Source: Chalara sp. BL73
Taxonomy: Eukaryota; Ascomycota; Leotiomycetes; Helotiales
DNA length: 64,000 nt
Direction: 5' to 3'
Assembly: GCA_918026815.1 (NCBI GenBank)
Contig: CAKJVC010000246.1
Coordinates: 1 to 64,000, forward strand
Positions 1-11,260 of the stretch are shown piece after piece (the first letter of the stretch is position 1; each line of letters opens with the position of its first letter). The translations under genes were made by a program, and so were the position numbers. Under the pieces are notes generated by a model. That model did no database searches and was not told where the DNA came from. It worked only from the letters and a program-made list of their open reading frames with translations.

Positions 1-335
1 TACCCCAGGGGTTCTCTGTGTAAGTCAAGCTTACCGAGCCTCAGGCCCCTAAGGAATAAGCCTGTTAGCGATGCGCGTAACAAATTATTCGTTTTTTCAG
101 ATTTTTTTTAAAGTTTTTTGCGATATTTCGAAATTAAAGCAATCGGCTGTACGCTTAGTTGTTATAATAAATAAAAAACGGCTATACGGCTTTTTACGAT
201 ATTTCTTTAGTATACTTAAATATGTAAACACGCTAATTTAAAAAAGAATAGTATTACGTGTGTCGCTTACGGGCTTATACTTTAAAAACTTAAAGCTCGG
301 TAAGCTTAGTTTACACAAAAACCCCGAAAATAAAG
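1..335. repeat. AT-rich element bounded by imperfect inverted repeats
   Basis: Bases 9-40 reappear, reverse-complemented and with a few changes, at 295-327. The shared cores are CTCGGTAAGCTT, TTACACA and ACCCC. The roughly 255 bases between them are very A/T-rich and carry no reading frame. The layout is that of a small MITE-like element or a pair of (sub)terminal repeats of a DNA transposon. The AT-richness suggests RIP mutation. The left boundary coincides with the window edge, so the element may extend further left and no target-site duplication can be tested. Confidence 0.6.
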
Positions 336-940
336 ATTACGTAATAAATTATAAATTATGCTATAATTCACGATTTATAGATTATGCCGAGTGTAATAAT
401 TCAACTTACAAAAGATTTATATAAACAGATAGCTTTTCTTTAAATAAAAGCTTTGTGCTCAACTTAATATAGTATTTTAACACTATACTGTTATCGGGAT
501 TTAATCCTATATGTGATATATTTACTTCCTTTTAGACCAATAACCCTCGGACCAAGATTTTCCATCTATATCAGTTGTAGGCTGATAGGACCGTAACACG
601 CTTTTTCAGAAAGATTTTTTTTCACGGTGCTTTAATTATTAATAAATTAAGAAATCGACTTAATAAAGATACTTTTGAAAAGATTATTTGTTTAAAAAAT
701 TGGGGAATTATTAATAGCGAAAAGATATTAAAAAGAAAACGAAGAAGAAGAGTTTAAAAAGAAAATATTTTTGTAATTTAAATTTTAGTTGTAGATTTTT
801 AACAATAAGTTTATTTATATAAAAGTTTTTATAATAACCTTGTTATTAAAAACTTTAACATTTATAATTAGCTTTAAATTAAATTAATAAAATATGTTGT
901 TTTTAGTATAATTTTAATTTATTATAACTTAAAACAAGTT
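336..940. other. AT-rich, probably RIP-mutated non-coding DNA
   Basis: This stretch is dominated by A/T with many TA steps and has stops in all frames. No recognisable gene or protein remnant is visible. It links the inverted-repeat element to the GATTAC array and is most simply read as a RIP-degraded transposon body or its flank. Confidence 0.5.
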
Positions 941-1070
941 GATTACTGATTTGATTACTTTGATTACTCTGATTTCGGTAATCAAATCAAATCAAAGCTA
1001 ACGGTAATCAAAATCAAATCAAATCAGAGCTGATTACTTTGATTAGTAATTGATTCGTTGATTACTTTTT
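941..1070. repeat. GATTAC/GTAATC direct and inverted repeat array
   Basis: GATTAC occurs on the + strand near 941, 953, 962, 1032 and 1059, and its complement GTAATC near 978 and 1004, with ATCAAATCAAATCAA linkers between them. The array can fold into hairpins because direct and inverted copies are interleaved. Such sub-terminal motif clusters are typical of fungal DNA transposon ends, where transposase binds. No transposase gene is visible in the window. The transposon link is an inference. Confidence 0.6.
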
Positions 1071-1499
1071 AGTCACACTGAATCTCGACCACAGTTCACT
1101 CTTGTTAATCATAGGTATTGTCAAAATATGACTACATTGGAGCGGAGTGTTCACTTCTCAGTGCGTGATTAGTCTCATGTGATGTTCCTGTACAGCCTTT
1201 GCCATGGAAAGAGAGTCCCAAGCCAACAGATTCATGTATAATAGACAATGATGTAATGCTGCCGTGCGTATTCATCCCATGCCGGTAACAACCAACTTCG
1301 AATATCAGTATGGGAAAAGTGGCGGAAATGGGGGTGGCGCCGAAAAGACGAGAGGGGCATAATCCTTGGCAGGGGCACGGTCATAGGATCGACTCAACCG
1401 CGTCGCGTCAGCTTACTTCATATTTATCTATTCAGAATTACATTGTACTCTGTTCATGTGCACGCCCAGTATCTACGGTGAGATTATTGAGCAACTAAA
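1071..1499. other. Intergenic stretch upstream of the F-box gene
   Basis: Base composition returns to normal right after the repeat array. No coding signal is recognised. It would hold the promoter of the F-box gene that starts at 1500. Confidence 0.4.
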
Positions 1500-3677
1500 A
1501 TGGCAGAGACAAGGAGAAGCATCCGAATCCCAAATATAGCGAGTCGAGAACCAGCCGAGGATGAGCAACCCGCTGTCAAAGCCGTTGTGAAAAAGGAGAA
1601 GGCTAAAGCTCCAACGTCCAAGAAGAATCGAACTCAAGGGGCGGCCACAAGCAAGGGAAAAGCCGCGAACTCGACAACCGGCCAAGGCAAAGCAGTAGCG
1701 GGTCAAGCTCGTGTCAATTCTGGCAAAGACAGGATATCTTCATTGCCAGCCGAAGTCCTGAGCATGATCGTAAATAATGTAGGCTGTCGACAGGCTCGTG
1801 CTGATTTCAGCTATGCTGATGTTCACCAGATTAAAGACCCTCAACCATGAGTGCGCTTGGTCGAACGAGTAAATATTTCTACTCGCTTATGATGCCACGG
1901 CTCTACGGCCACATCACCGTCAGCGCCATGTACCACGCCCAAATCCCCAAGCTCATTCGCGCCCTCGAACCATATCTCACCATAGCGCAGAAAAAGAAAC
2001 TGAAGAATGAGGGCAAGTATAAAGGCCAGCAAGAACAATATCCAAGTGGTCTAGACGAGAAGGCAAAACCGATTTGCCCTTCCTATGTACGACAAATGGT
2101 TGTTGGGTCTTCAAACCCAGGGCGGAAACACAAGTATATTGTTGATCGATACGTGGAGGAGGCGTTCAAAAATATGAACAATTTAGAGATTGTCGAGGCG
2201 TGGATATTCACCAAGTAAGTATTTAGCATAGGACGCCACTACGGCCGGTTGGAAGTCATTGTAGAAGTCCTTCTCACCATCTACTCTGGGAGGCTCGCAA
2301 GGTGAAAGTGCACTCAACACCTTGCTGACGGTATTCGTAGGTCCATGGCAGAGTGCCTAGCGTCGCTCAAACATATAAAAGCAGTCCGTCTATACGGATA
2401 TGATGATTTCAAGCCCGAAGATATCGAGCCGCTCTGTAAGATCAAGGACCTAAAGCATCTAAGCCTGTATAACCTACCCTTCCCTGGAATTTCAGAAAAT
2501 TACAACACCATGCAGTCCATGCTCATCAATTCAGCATTAACACTTCAAAGCCTGGCCGTGGAAGGATACTTATCCTCTGACAATTTATTCCAGGTTCTGG
2601 AGAAGGCCACAAAGAATGCTGCAAGTGAAATTTTCGTCTTTACCGCGCTGAAGTCCTTGAGCCTCTCCACTATGGAGATCGATGCGGACGTGGTCAAATC
2701 ATTACAAAAGGCAATTGACTTTACCAAGTTGAGAGAGCTTGTTCTGGGTTATATGCGTGATAATGATGGTCTCTTGTATCAACATCTTACAAACTTGTTC
2801 AGTAAAGAGTATAAGGGCACAGACTTTAGTTTGCGAACACTGTCCTTGAACATGTCAGAAGATGATTTCATGTTCACATCCGAACAAAAGAAGGCAAAGT
2901 TCAAAGCCAAGTGTCGCTTGGTTGCCTCTTTTAATACCCTGACAAGTCTGGAGCTAACAGATTGTGGTGAGTATGACGCCGGAATCGATATCAATCCCGG
3001 ACTCTCGCCAGTACTACTGCAAGCTATCCTCCAGCACAAGAATTTGAGGACTTTGAAGATATCCTACGCGATGGTATCGAGTAGCCGCAAGAACCCCTCT
3101 CTGTCCGCAACCACAGTACAAGCCCTCGTTGATGGCCTGTTGCGCCTGGAAGAACTCGAATTCTGGCCAGAGGAAAAACAGATGGTAAGTTCTTTGCTTG
3201 AAATTCTTTGCCTTGCACACTCAGCCTATCAACAACGTGAACTAACGAATATCCACAGGCTGAAATAGCTCGCGCGCTCACCCGCGCCACCAACCTAACG
3301 TCCATCAACTGCTTCCCCACACAAGCTGGTCCACACGTCCTGCACCGGATGAACAGGGCCTCAATATCCTCACCAACATTCTCAGGGCCGCTCTGTCTCA
3401 TGCATCGCATGCCGAGACGACCGAAGCCAAACCGTTCGTCTGGGAAGACCACTACAAGCTTAAGCGGGTGTCGTTCAGACACACAACATGGGGCATCGCC
3501 TCAGAATTCGAAAAAGGCGAGAAGTGGATGAAGAAACCGAAGCAGATGACGAGCGACGATGATGTGGAGCAGAAGCGGGTGGTCCTGTTCCGATATCCGT
3601 GGGGCTCTCACCCGCCCATTCATGTCCCGCGTTTTGAGTTTCGGTGGGTAGAAAAGGTGGATTGGGATTTTGGTTAA
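1500..3677 (+). pseudogene. F-box/LRR-like protein gene with two frame breaks
   Basis: The N-terminus is a basic, Ala/Lys-rich stretch followed by an F-box opening (ISSLPAEVLSMIVNN, about residues 79-93), continued in another frame by LGRTSKYFYSLMMPRLYGHI, the usual second half of fungal F-boxes. The rest is rich in leucine repeats (LKHLSLYNL, LRTLSL, LTSLEL). F-box proteins recruit substrates to SCF ubiquitin ligases; the target is unknown. Two introns are clear: 2215-2340 (GTAAGT donor, TAG acceptor) and 3185-3258 (GTAAGT, CAG). Two other joins fail. Between about 1780 and 1850 no GT-AG pair restores the frame, because TAA at 1832 blocks it. In exon 4 the frame must change between about 3300 and 3348 to reach the plausible C-terminus (DEQGLNILTNIL then KPFVWEDHYKLKRVSFRH). 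It is either a young pseudogene or locally wrong sequence. Confidence 0.6.
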
Positions 3678-4224
3678 TGTCACCAGGATGTGGTGACCGA
3701 TTAAGGCCGTGATGGGGTGTTGACAAAAGTATTGGGTCTGGTTCGACATGCTGGTGATTATATAAAGTCTTTTGGTGCTGTTTTTAAACCTTCTGGCCAG
3801 CACTACGCGCCGTGATGGTGGTGGACGGATGGCTCGAAGGCCGCGAGCTTGTGCTTCGACCAAAGATATGTACAATAACGCGATAAGCAGGAAATGCAAA
3901 CCCGCCATGCATTCAAAACAAATTTATTTGTGCCTGCCCTACGTTCTCTCATACTCCTAGGAACAAGAAACCATCACTGGGGAATTTTGTAAGCGAGACT
4001 GAATAGGAGGTTGATCCCAAGCCAGATGCTTGGCTAGTGATATGATTACATAAAGTTGAGAATATGACTGCTTTCATGAGATTACAGCGGTTCGAGGCAC
4101 AAAGGGCGGAAGACCAAGGGTTGAAGGGGAATGATGTTTGTAGATTAAGCAAGCGCAGGTTAAGTAGCCGCGATTGCATGTTTCTGCATTTTCATGTGAG
4201 CTACCAGCTGCGAAAGACCAGCAG
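3678..4224. other. Convergent intergenic stretch
   Basis: This lies between the 3' ends of the F-box gene (+) and the MFS gene (-). No coding or RNA feature is recognised; it should hold both terminator regions. Confidence 0.35.
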
Positions 4225-6161
4225 CTAGTCTAAGGGTTCGTGAAGATCGTGCTGCTTGCTCTCAAGATATAGCGGAAGCCTATATGACATTCGTTCGCCA
4301 TCATCGGCTACTTCTAGCTTCTTGTTCTCACGGATGTGAATTCTACGGCGATGTTAAATCAGGATTCGCATCGGAATTAGTGTCTGCGAGGAACTTACAA
4401 TCTTAAAGCAAATGCCAATAGTGCTACCAGGACACAGAGGCCCGCGACTGCTGCTCCACCCGCAAGATATCTTGGACCGTCTCCTAATGGATACATGTAT
4501 GGCCCATAGATATTTGCACCGTTGCCTAAGCAAGAAATCAGCAAATGCACGACAATAACTAAGTAAATGAAGAGCATACCAATCATATTACAAATTGCAA
4601 TCGAAGCGCTCTTCACTAACGGTCGGGGAAAGCTGTTGGCGACCCAAGCCACAAGAATCTGATACGCAGGCACAGCTCCAAGGGGCATGAGGAACATGGC
4701 GAAGAAACGTACTGGGGTGTTTAGGGTTGAAACGATGAGAATATTCCCGACGCAGGAGATGCCGAGGAGGGTGATGATGTGGATCGATCGATCGCCGGTT
4801 TTGCCGGAGGTGTAAGTTACCAACAGTGAAACAAGAAACGTGAGGAACCACTGAAGAATTATTATTAGTAAGAAATTCTACAGCGAGTCATGGAGTTTCC
4901 AGAAACGATTAAGAAATGAAACGGCTACTTACGACAGGAGCGGTCAACAGAAGGGTAATGATCTTCCTGTAGCCCAATGTCTTCACGATAGTGGGGAAGA
5001 AGTATTGAAATGTCTGCGTAAGCAAACTGGTATGCTGGAAGACGATGAAAACATAGAGTCTATAGTCTTTAAGGGCAAGCTTCAAGCCCTGGAAAACAGA
5101 CACAGAAGTTGTATCATCTTGCTCCTTGACATCATCAGCGAGCCTCCATTGCGCGAATCGTCGCTCCTCATCCGAGAGCCATTTTGCTGTTGCTGGGAAA
5201 TCCGGAAGGGAGACACTAGCCCCCGTCAGTTACGCAATTTGTGGGTTGAAGCGGGATCAAGTACGCTGCAGCGATGGCGACGCCGACCGTGATTACTCCT
5301 TCAATTATAAAGAGCCATCTCCAACCTGCAATTCCATGGGCTCCTTCAAGACCTCCAAGAACACCGGCTGCGAGAAGCCCGCCGAACATATTGGCTATGG
5401 AACTACCAGCATAGAACCTGAAAATTTAATCAGAATTTAGTACTAGCCTACTGGCGGACACTTACCATGCAATTCGGTAAGCTAGCTCAGCTCTCGTGTA
5501 CTGCAGAGTTCCTTGTCAGGCAATATTAATATGGAAAATAAACATACATACCCAAGAAGACATCAGCATCACCGCCCCAGGAAAGAACGGTGCCTCCACC
5601 ACCCCCAACAGCATCCTACAAGCCAACAATGACCCAAAACTCTGCGATGCCGCCTGAGCCGCAGAAATGGCGCCAAGCCGCCATCGCCAGTCCCAGGAAC
5701 AGCGATGGCCTCACTCTCGTCAACAACAAGTTCGCCGGAAGCTGCATAGTGATATAGCCCTTTTCGCGCCACATCAGCTCTCGGTGCCATATGGCCATGC
5801 TCATGCTCATTCGTGGGGGAAGGGGATAGGGTAGAGAGAAACGGAAAGGAGGAGGGGGTGGACACACTTACAACGAACAGAACGCTGGTAGCCAGGTTGA
5901 AGTCTGTCCCCTTCATTCCCAGATCGTGCTCCAGCGTTCCGAGGCGCGCTTGTGCGAGGTTCGAGCGGTCGAGGAAGTTGAGGAGGTACATGAGGATAAG
6001 GAGGGGAAGGAGGCGCCAGTCCAGCTTGCGGAGGAGCCGTGCCTGGGCTTCGGGAGAGAGGTTATGTGGGGCGGTGATAACGGAGGGGAAGGCTCATGGT
6101 GAGATACTGAGAATTTGTGGGAGGATTCGGAGGGGATGCTTGGAGAAGGAGTTGAGGGCAT
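4225..6161 (-). pseudogene. MFS transporter, anion:cation symporter (Dal5/Tna1-like) type, two frame breaks
   Basis: From the N-terminus: LSPEAQARLLRKLDWRLLP, MYLLNFLDRSNLAQARL, MQLPANLLLTRVRPS, LLACRMLLGVVEAPFFPG, FYAGSSIANMFGGLLAAG, WRWLFIIEG, then FPATAKWLSDEERRFAQW, FVAMFLMP-like and GNGANIYGPYMYPLGDGPRY. This is the standard signature of fungal Dal5-type MFS carriers, which import vitamins, allantoate or small carboxylates across the plasma membrane. Introns with GT-AG ends fall at the expected family positions, including one ending before a last exon (IHIRENKKLE..., stop at 4225). The frame breaks near 6082-6096, between the N-terminal tail and AFPSVITAP, and near 5670-5677, where TGG then GGC GCC is expected and two G appear lost. 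The substrate cannot be assigned. It is otherwise complete, so a young pseudogene or two sequence errors are both possible. The start at 6161 is the only nearby ATG. Confidence 0.65.
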
Positions 6162-7375
6162 GGCGGTGGAATATGATTTTGCAAGATGGCGGTGAGGTCC
6201 AGTTTGCGGAAGGTAGAATAATGGGTTTTACGAGATGTTACAAGTGGTGTTTTCACTGCCTATCTCGTTGGGCAAAAAGATAAGGCGGTACGCCGTCATA
6301 TATGATTATGGAATGGGGAAGTGACACCGCCCATTTTTGAATCTCGGTAGATACTGCGAGTTTATCAGGTTACACTGGACGCTGATTATCTAATTATAAT
6401 GGGTATAACTTAGATAAGGTTGCACGCGGAACCCGTGACGGGGAGGTTTGGGCGGGAGACGGGTAATCGGCGGGGATGACGATGAATTCTGGGGAAGTGG
6501 GATGATGAGGGGAATGGGAAAAGTGGAGGGTTCCCCCATTAAAACCCCCTTTCTTGGCAGGGCTGCTCGCTGAAAAGTCATACCGAGTCGATGGTTTCAC
6601 AGTTACGTCAGTTGCCACATAGAGATGGCATGGGAGAGACGCGTCATGGGTTGAAAAACAAAAGCATATGAAATAAAGTAGAGAGCCAACGACAAAGGAC
6701 AAGACAGGCAGGTCAAAAAGGGACCCATGTTATTCTTCTTTCACCCCCAAAAGTCAAAAATACGAAATGCAACAGAACTTCCAACACAACAGGAATCACA
6801 GCTTCTAAGTGGCCAATGAAAGTTTGATGGCCGCTGAAAATGTTGCTTCGTGAGCTGTCCGAAAACTCTAAGTGTAAGACGTTATACCCAAACGCGAAGC
6901 AAGTCCGAAAAAGCAACAAGATATAGGGTCCAACAAGGCGAAAGCTTGCAAAGATGCAAAAGCCAATCTCTCAAATCGCCAAAAGCTGACTCGAGCATAA
7001 AGATGGCGTTCGCCTTGAATTGGTTCAGCGTTGAAGATCATGTTGGCAGTGGTGCAGGTTTCAGCACATATATCTCCGCGGTTTTTCAATCTGGAGGCTC
7101 ACTATTGATATTTATAGGCGAGGATGCAAGGGTTCAGTCCTATGTAGCCACTCGTTTAAACTTTTCAGGCGCATGGGCCTACATCAGTTCGCATAAGTCT
7201 TGCTAAGAGGCTTGAGATCGACGTGTAGCAAAACCTTATTGTTTAGGACAGGTGCATGAACCTGCATCTCCCAAATTTCGTTATACATTGGAGACGAATA
7301 GTAGAGAGCCAAACCCTGGTAGCAAAGAAAGTTAATTTCACGATATGCAACAAAGGATATATTTAATGGACTGGA
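6162..7375. other. Intergenic stretch; the 5' part of CTR9 is absent
   Basis: This is 1.2 kb between the MFS start (-) and the first recognisable CTR9 codons (+). I looked here for the roughly 200 N-terminal residues of Ctr9 in all + frames and found none. Only short unrelated frames are present. It may contain the breakpoint that truncated the CTR9 copy. Confidence 0.5.
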
Positions 7376-10300
7376 TTGGGCGGTTTGCTACAATATGACT
7401 CGTCAGGTGGCAGAAAGTTACGTGCATCATTAAAATCCTTCGAGGACGCGGTCCGAGTATCGGGAGGGAGGAATATGATGGCGGTGCTTGGGAGAGCGAG
7501 AGCGCTATTTTCTCTCGGAAAATATGCCGAGGCTTTGGATGGTTACCAAGAAGCTTTGCACAAGATGCCCGATCTGATAGATCCTGATCCACGGATAGGA
7601 ATTGGATGTTGTTTCTGGCAACTTGGCTTCAAAGAGGACGCGAAAACCGCTTGGGAGCGTGCCCTAGAGATCAATCCTGACTCTAAGATTGCAAATATGC
7701 TTCTGGGGCTTTTCTATTTAGATTCGAGTTCGCATGTTTCCCTCAATGGTCCTGAGTTCATGCAACTGTACAGAACAGCTCTGACAACATACACCCAGAA
7801 GGCTTTCAAGGAGGATAAGGAATTCCCTCTCACGTGTGCTACCTTTGCGGGGTACCTCTCACGAAAACAGTGGAAATTCGTCGAGAGTCTCTCACAAAGC
7901 GATTCAATACACGGACGTGAATGCAATTGCAAGTGATGGATGGTATCTTCTCGCTCGGAAAGAGCACTACAACGATAATTACAATCTTGCAAAGGATTAT
8001 TACGGACGTGCTGATGAGACTGCGGAGGCATTGACAAAGGATTTTTGCCGGCAAAATTTGGGGCTGCGCAACTGGCCGTGCTGAACAATGACCATGGAGA
8101 GGCGAAGCTGAGACTCGAGAAGATCATCCAACAGTCGAAAAATATTGAGGCTATGACATTACTTGGTACAATATATGCGGAGGAAGTTTTCGCAAGTCAG
8201 CAGAGTGGTCTCAAGGAGGATAAATCTACCGAGTTCAAGAAAGCGGTGGGTTTCCTTGAGACTGTAAGAAATGCGTGGAAGGACCCAAAGAAAAACCTTA
8301 TCCCTGACGCATCGGTACTGCTGAATCTTGCTCGCCTCTACGAAAACGACCAGCCAGAGAAGAGTCTCCTTTGTTTGCAGCAGGTCGAGCAGATGGAGTT
8401 CGATCAGATCCCTGAAAGTGACCGCCCAAAAGATGCGGACGAAGAAATTGCGCTTAAGGATTCGATTCGAGAAGGACTTCCACCCCAACTTCTTAACAAC
8501 ATGGGTTGTTTCTATTACCAAGCCGAGAAATTTGATCAGGCCACCATCATGTTTCAATCTGCCCTGAATGCCTGCATCAAGTTTGACAAAGAAGAAGACG
8601 TCGATGGCGATGCATTAGTCACTACAATTAGTTTTAACCTTGGTCGATCTTATGAAGCAAGTGGCAAGTTACATGAGGCCAAGAAAATGTATGAAGGTCT
8701 ATTAGGTCGACATGACGAATATACTGATGCCAGAACACGGCTGGCGTACATCGCCTTCCATCAGAATGCTTCGGATGAGAGCTCGAAAGCTCTCGCGTCA
8801 CTTTATACACAAGCCTCTGATGATCTGGAAGTACGAGCTCTTTATGGATGGTACTTAGAAAAGTTCACGGAAGGAAGCGCACTGGAAATATTGCCGAAGA
8901 TCCTGAAATGCGACACTACAAACACACTCTCCAACGTTATGAGAAGCACGATCGGTATGCCTTGATTGGCATGGGCAACTTGTATCTCATGACTGCCCGT
9001 GAAATGCGCAGGGAGACGGACCAGGAGAAGCAGAAACGGAGCGCTATGTATATCAAAGCAGTTGAGTTTTTTGACAAAGCTTTGCAGCTTGATCCGAAGA
9101 ATGCATACGCTGCTCAAGGTATTGCTATTGCGCTTGTAGAGGACAAGAAGGATTATAAGACTGCGTTGGCAATTTTTGTCAAAGTTCGAGATACTGTCAA
9201 AGACCCTAGCGTCAATGTCAATCTTGGTCACATTTTTGCGGAACTGCTGCAGTACACGAAAGCCATCGAACATTACGAAGCGGCATTGGCGAAGGATAGG
9301 TCAAAGGATGCACAGATTGTGATTATGGCTTGTCTTGGACGAACATGGTTAGCTAGGGGTAAAGTTGAGAAAAGCTTCCAGGCTTTTAAGAATTGCCTCG
9401 ATTATTCTCAGAAGGTATGCTTCAGCAACTCTAGCTATAATTCAACACTAACAGATGTAGGCCCTGAATCTTGCCCCGACCAGATACATTTCAAGTTCAA
9501 TGTTGCTTTCGTGCAGATTCAGTTAGCAACTACTATTCTTGGAATGACTGAATCGCTACGCACCGTGACGGAAGTTGAGGCTGCAGCAGCAGGATTGACA
9601 GAGGCTATAGAAGCTCTTGAAGCAATTGCTGCGCACCCGCAAACGCCGTACCCCAAACACGATATAGAACAGCGAGCGCTTATGGCTCGCAATACCATGC
9701 GCAAACAGCTCGAGAATGCTCTTGCAGCGCAAAAGGATTACGAGGAAAGGAATGCTGAGAAACTGCAAGCCGCAAAGACCCAGAGAGAGGCCGAGCTCAA
9801 GAGACGTGAAGACGCAAAGAAACAGGCCGAGGAGGCTGAACGACAGAGGAAGCAGAAAATTGCTGACGAGCGACAGAAGATCGCAGAGCGAGACCGCGAG
9901 CTTGCTGAAGCCAGAGCCGAGGAGACAAGAGTAAGAGAGGCAGCAGAAATGACCACAGATGAAGAGACAGGTGAAAAAGTCAAACGAAAGAAGAAACCGC
10001 GTGCTGTAGGAGGAAAGCGGAAGAAGAAGAATGAGGACGGCGTTACAGATGATGAAGGAAGTGGTGCTGAGCCTAGAAGAAAGAGCCGCAAGTCTAGAGC
10101 CAGTACTGGCGACAGTGATGACGAACGGCCAAAAAGAAGAAGAAACTCACGCGAAAGGCAGACCAGGGTAAATACAAGAGCAGTGAAATCGTGGTTGAGG
10201 ATGACAGTGACGATGATACTGGCGCCGCTGCAGCGGCACGAGAGATGAATGCGGATCGCGATGAGGACGAACCTTCAGCGATGGATGTTGATGGCGGTAG

Positions 10301-10496
10301 CGACGAAGAGGTGGCTACCGTCCCTATCAAGCGCAAGAGCCGACGAGCACGTATCTCGGACGACGAGGACGAGGACGAGGACGAGGATGAGGATGAAGCG
10401 GCGCAACCTCTCCAGGATGATTCTGTGTCCGTGGAGAATGGTGATGCTGCTGATACCCCCATGGCTGATACACCAGCAGACTCCGACGACGAATAA
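7376..10496 (+). pseudogene. CTR9: CTR9 (Paf1 complex TPR subunit), 5'-truncated copy with five frame breaks
   Basis: Ctr9 is the TPR scaffold of the Paf1 complex, which travels with RNA polymerase II and supports histone modification. The match is unmistakable: RVSGGRNMMAVLGRARA, IGIGCCFWQLGF, AWERALEINPDSKIANMLLG, AIQYTDVNAIASDGWYLLAR, PAKFGAAQLAVL, NNMGCFYYQ, ALIGMGNLYLM, DQIHFKFNVAFVQIQLA, then the long Lys/Arg/Glu coiled coil and an acidic tail. Problems: homology starts abruptly inside the TPR region, with roughly the first 200 residues missing. The frame breaks near 7893, 8040, 8856, 9472 (only if the 46-nt intron 9415-9460 is spliced) and 10126. Several breaks are at short homopolymers (TTTTT, AAAA, CCCC). 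CTR9 is normally single copy, so an intact gene probably lies elsewhere and this is a relic. Identity is very sure; inactivation is likely. Confidence 0.85.
10361..10397 (+). repeat. GACGAG/GATGAG repeat coding an acidic run in CTR9
   Basis: This is a trinucleotide-based tract encoding alternating Asp/Glu in the acidic C-terminal tail of the CTR9 copy. Acidic low-complexity tails are normal for Ctr9; the tract is prone to length change. Confidence 0.6.
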
Positions 10497-11028
10497 GCCT
10501 CTGGAACGCTTCACGATGCGAGGTATCACGGAGTCTTCCCGCAGAGTAGGAGCTTTCGCACGTATGTCACGTAACCCCACAGGTTTCACGACAAATTTGG
10601 TGGGATATAATCGGTTACCCAAACCATCGGGACACGGCTGAAGGGATATCCGACCGCTTGCTCTTTACTTTTTGATGTTCCCGCACGCTAATCAGCATTT
10701 GCGGCACAGGAGGCGGCGGTGGGATCAATCATCAATCAAAACTTTGTGTTTGTATACTTTTGTACATTATCTGGGCGGAATTGGCAAAGGAAGAAAAGAA
10801 TGCATAAGCGAGACCATATGTGCATTATCATGAGCTAGATAATGCAAATAACAATTCCACACCTTTTTGGAGGCGTTTAAGAAGGCGGCATGCATGAAGG
10901 TTTTGGGCAAATATTGTGATACCGTGGCACTATTCAAACTTTAGGTTCCTGCATCAAAACTGCCTTTTTTTGTTATGCTGCACCATCGAAACTTTGTTTC
11001 CTCCATCCCATTACCACAATCACCACCG

Positions 11029-11051
11029 CCTCCTCCTCCTCCTCCTCCTCC
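11029..11051. repeat. (CCT)n microsatellite
   Basis: About seven to eight uninterrupted CCT units in non-coding DNA downstream of the CTR9 copy. Confidence 0.8.
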
Positions 11052-11234
11052 AGTTTTCTGGGAAAACATCGGGTGACGCCCCTCACGTTCTTGCCAGCAC
11101 AGAAACCATCGTGTAGGTATATTTGCGGCACCCTGCCCCGGAAGTTACGGTGGGAGGTGTTGCTTCAACACATGGCCGTGCACCCGCACGCCACCCCCTG
11201 TTTTCTTATTTTTTTTTTTCTTTTTGCTTTTCCC

Positions 11235-11260
11235 CTTCTTCTTCTTCTTCTTCTTCTTCT
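11235..11260. repeat. (CTT)n microsatellite
   Basis: About eight uninterrupted CTT units following a T-rich tract, in non-coding DNA. Confidence 0.8.

Noticed and set aside
1..60. C-rich start of the window considered as telomeric or subtelomeric
   Set aside because: No TTAGGG/CCCTAA repeats; the C-rich part belongs to the inverted repeat arm.
5813..6283. Plus-strand frame of 156 codons
   Set aside because: Antisense to the MFS gene N-terminus; its translation is Arg/Gly-rich without any motif.
9738..10462. Ser-rich minus-strand open frames
   Set aside because: They are antisense shadows of the CTR9 coiled coil and acidic tail; Glu/Lys codons on one strand give Ser/Phe-rich open frames on the other.
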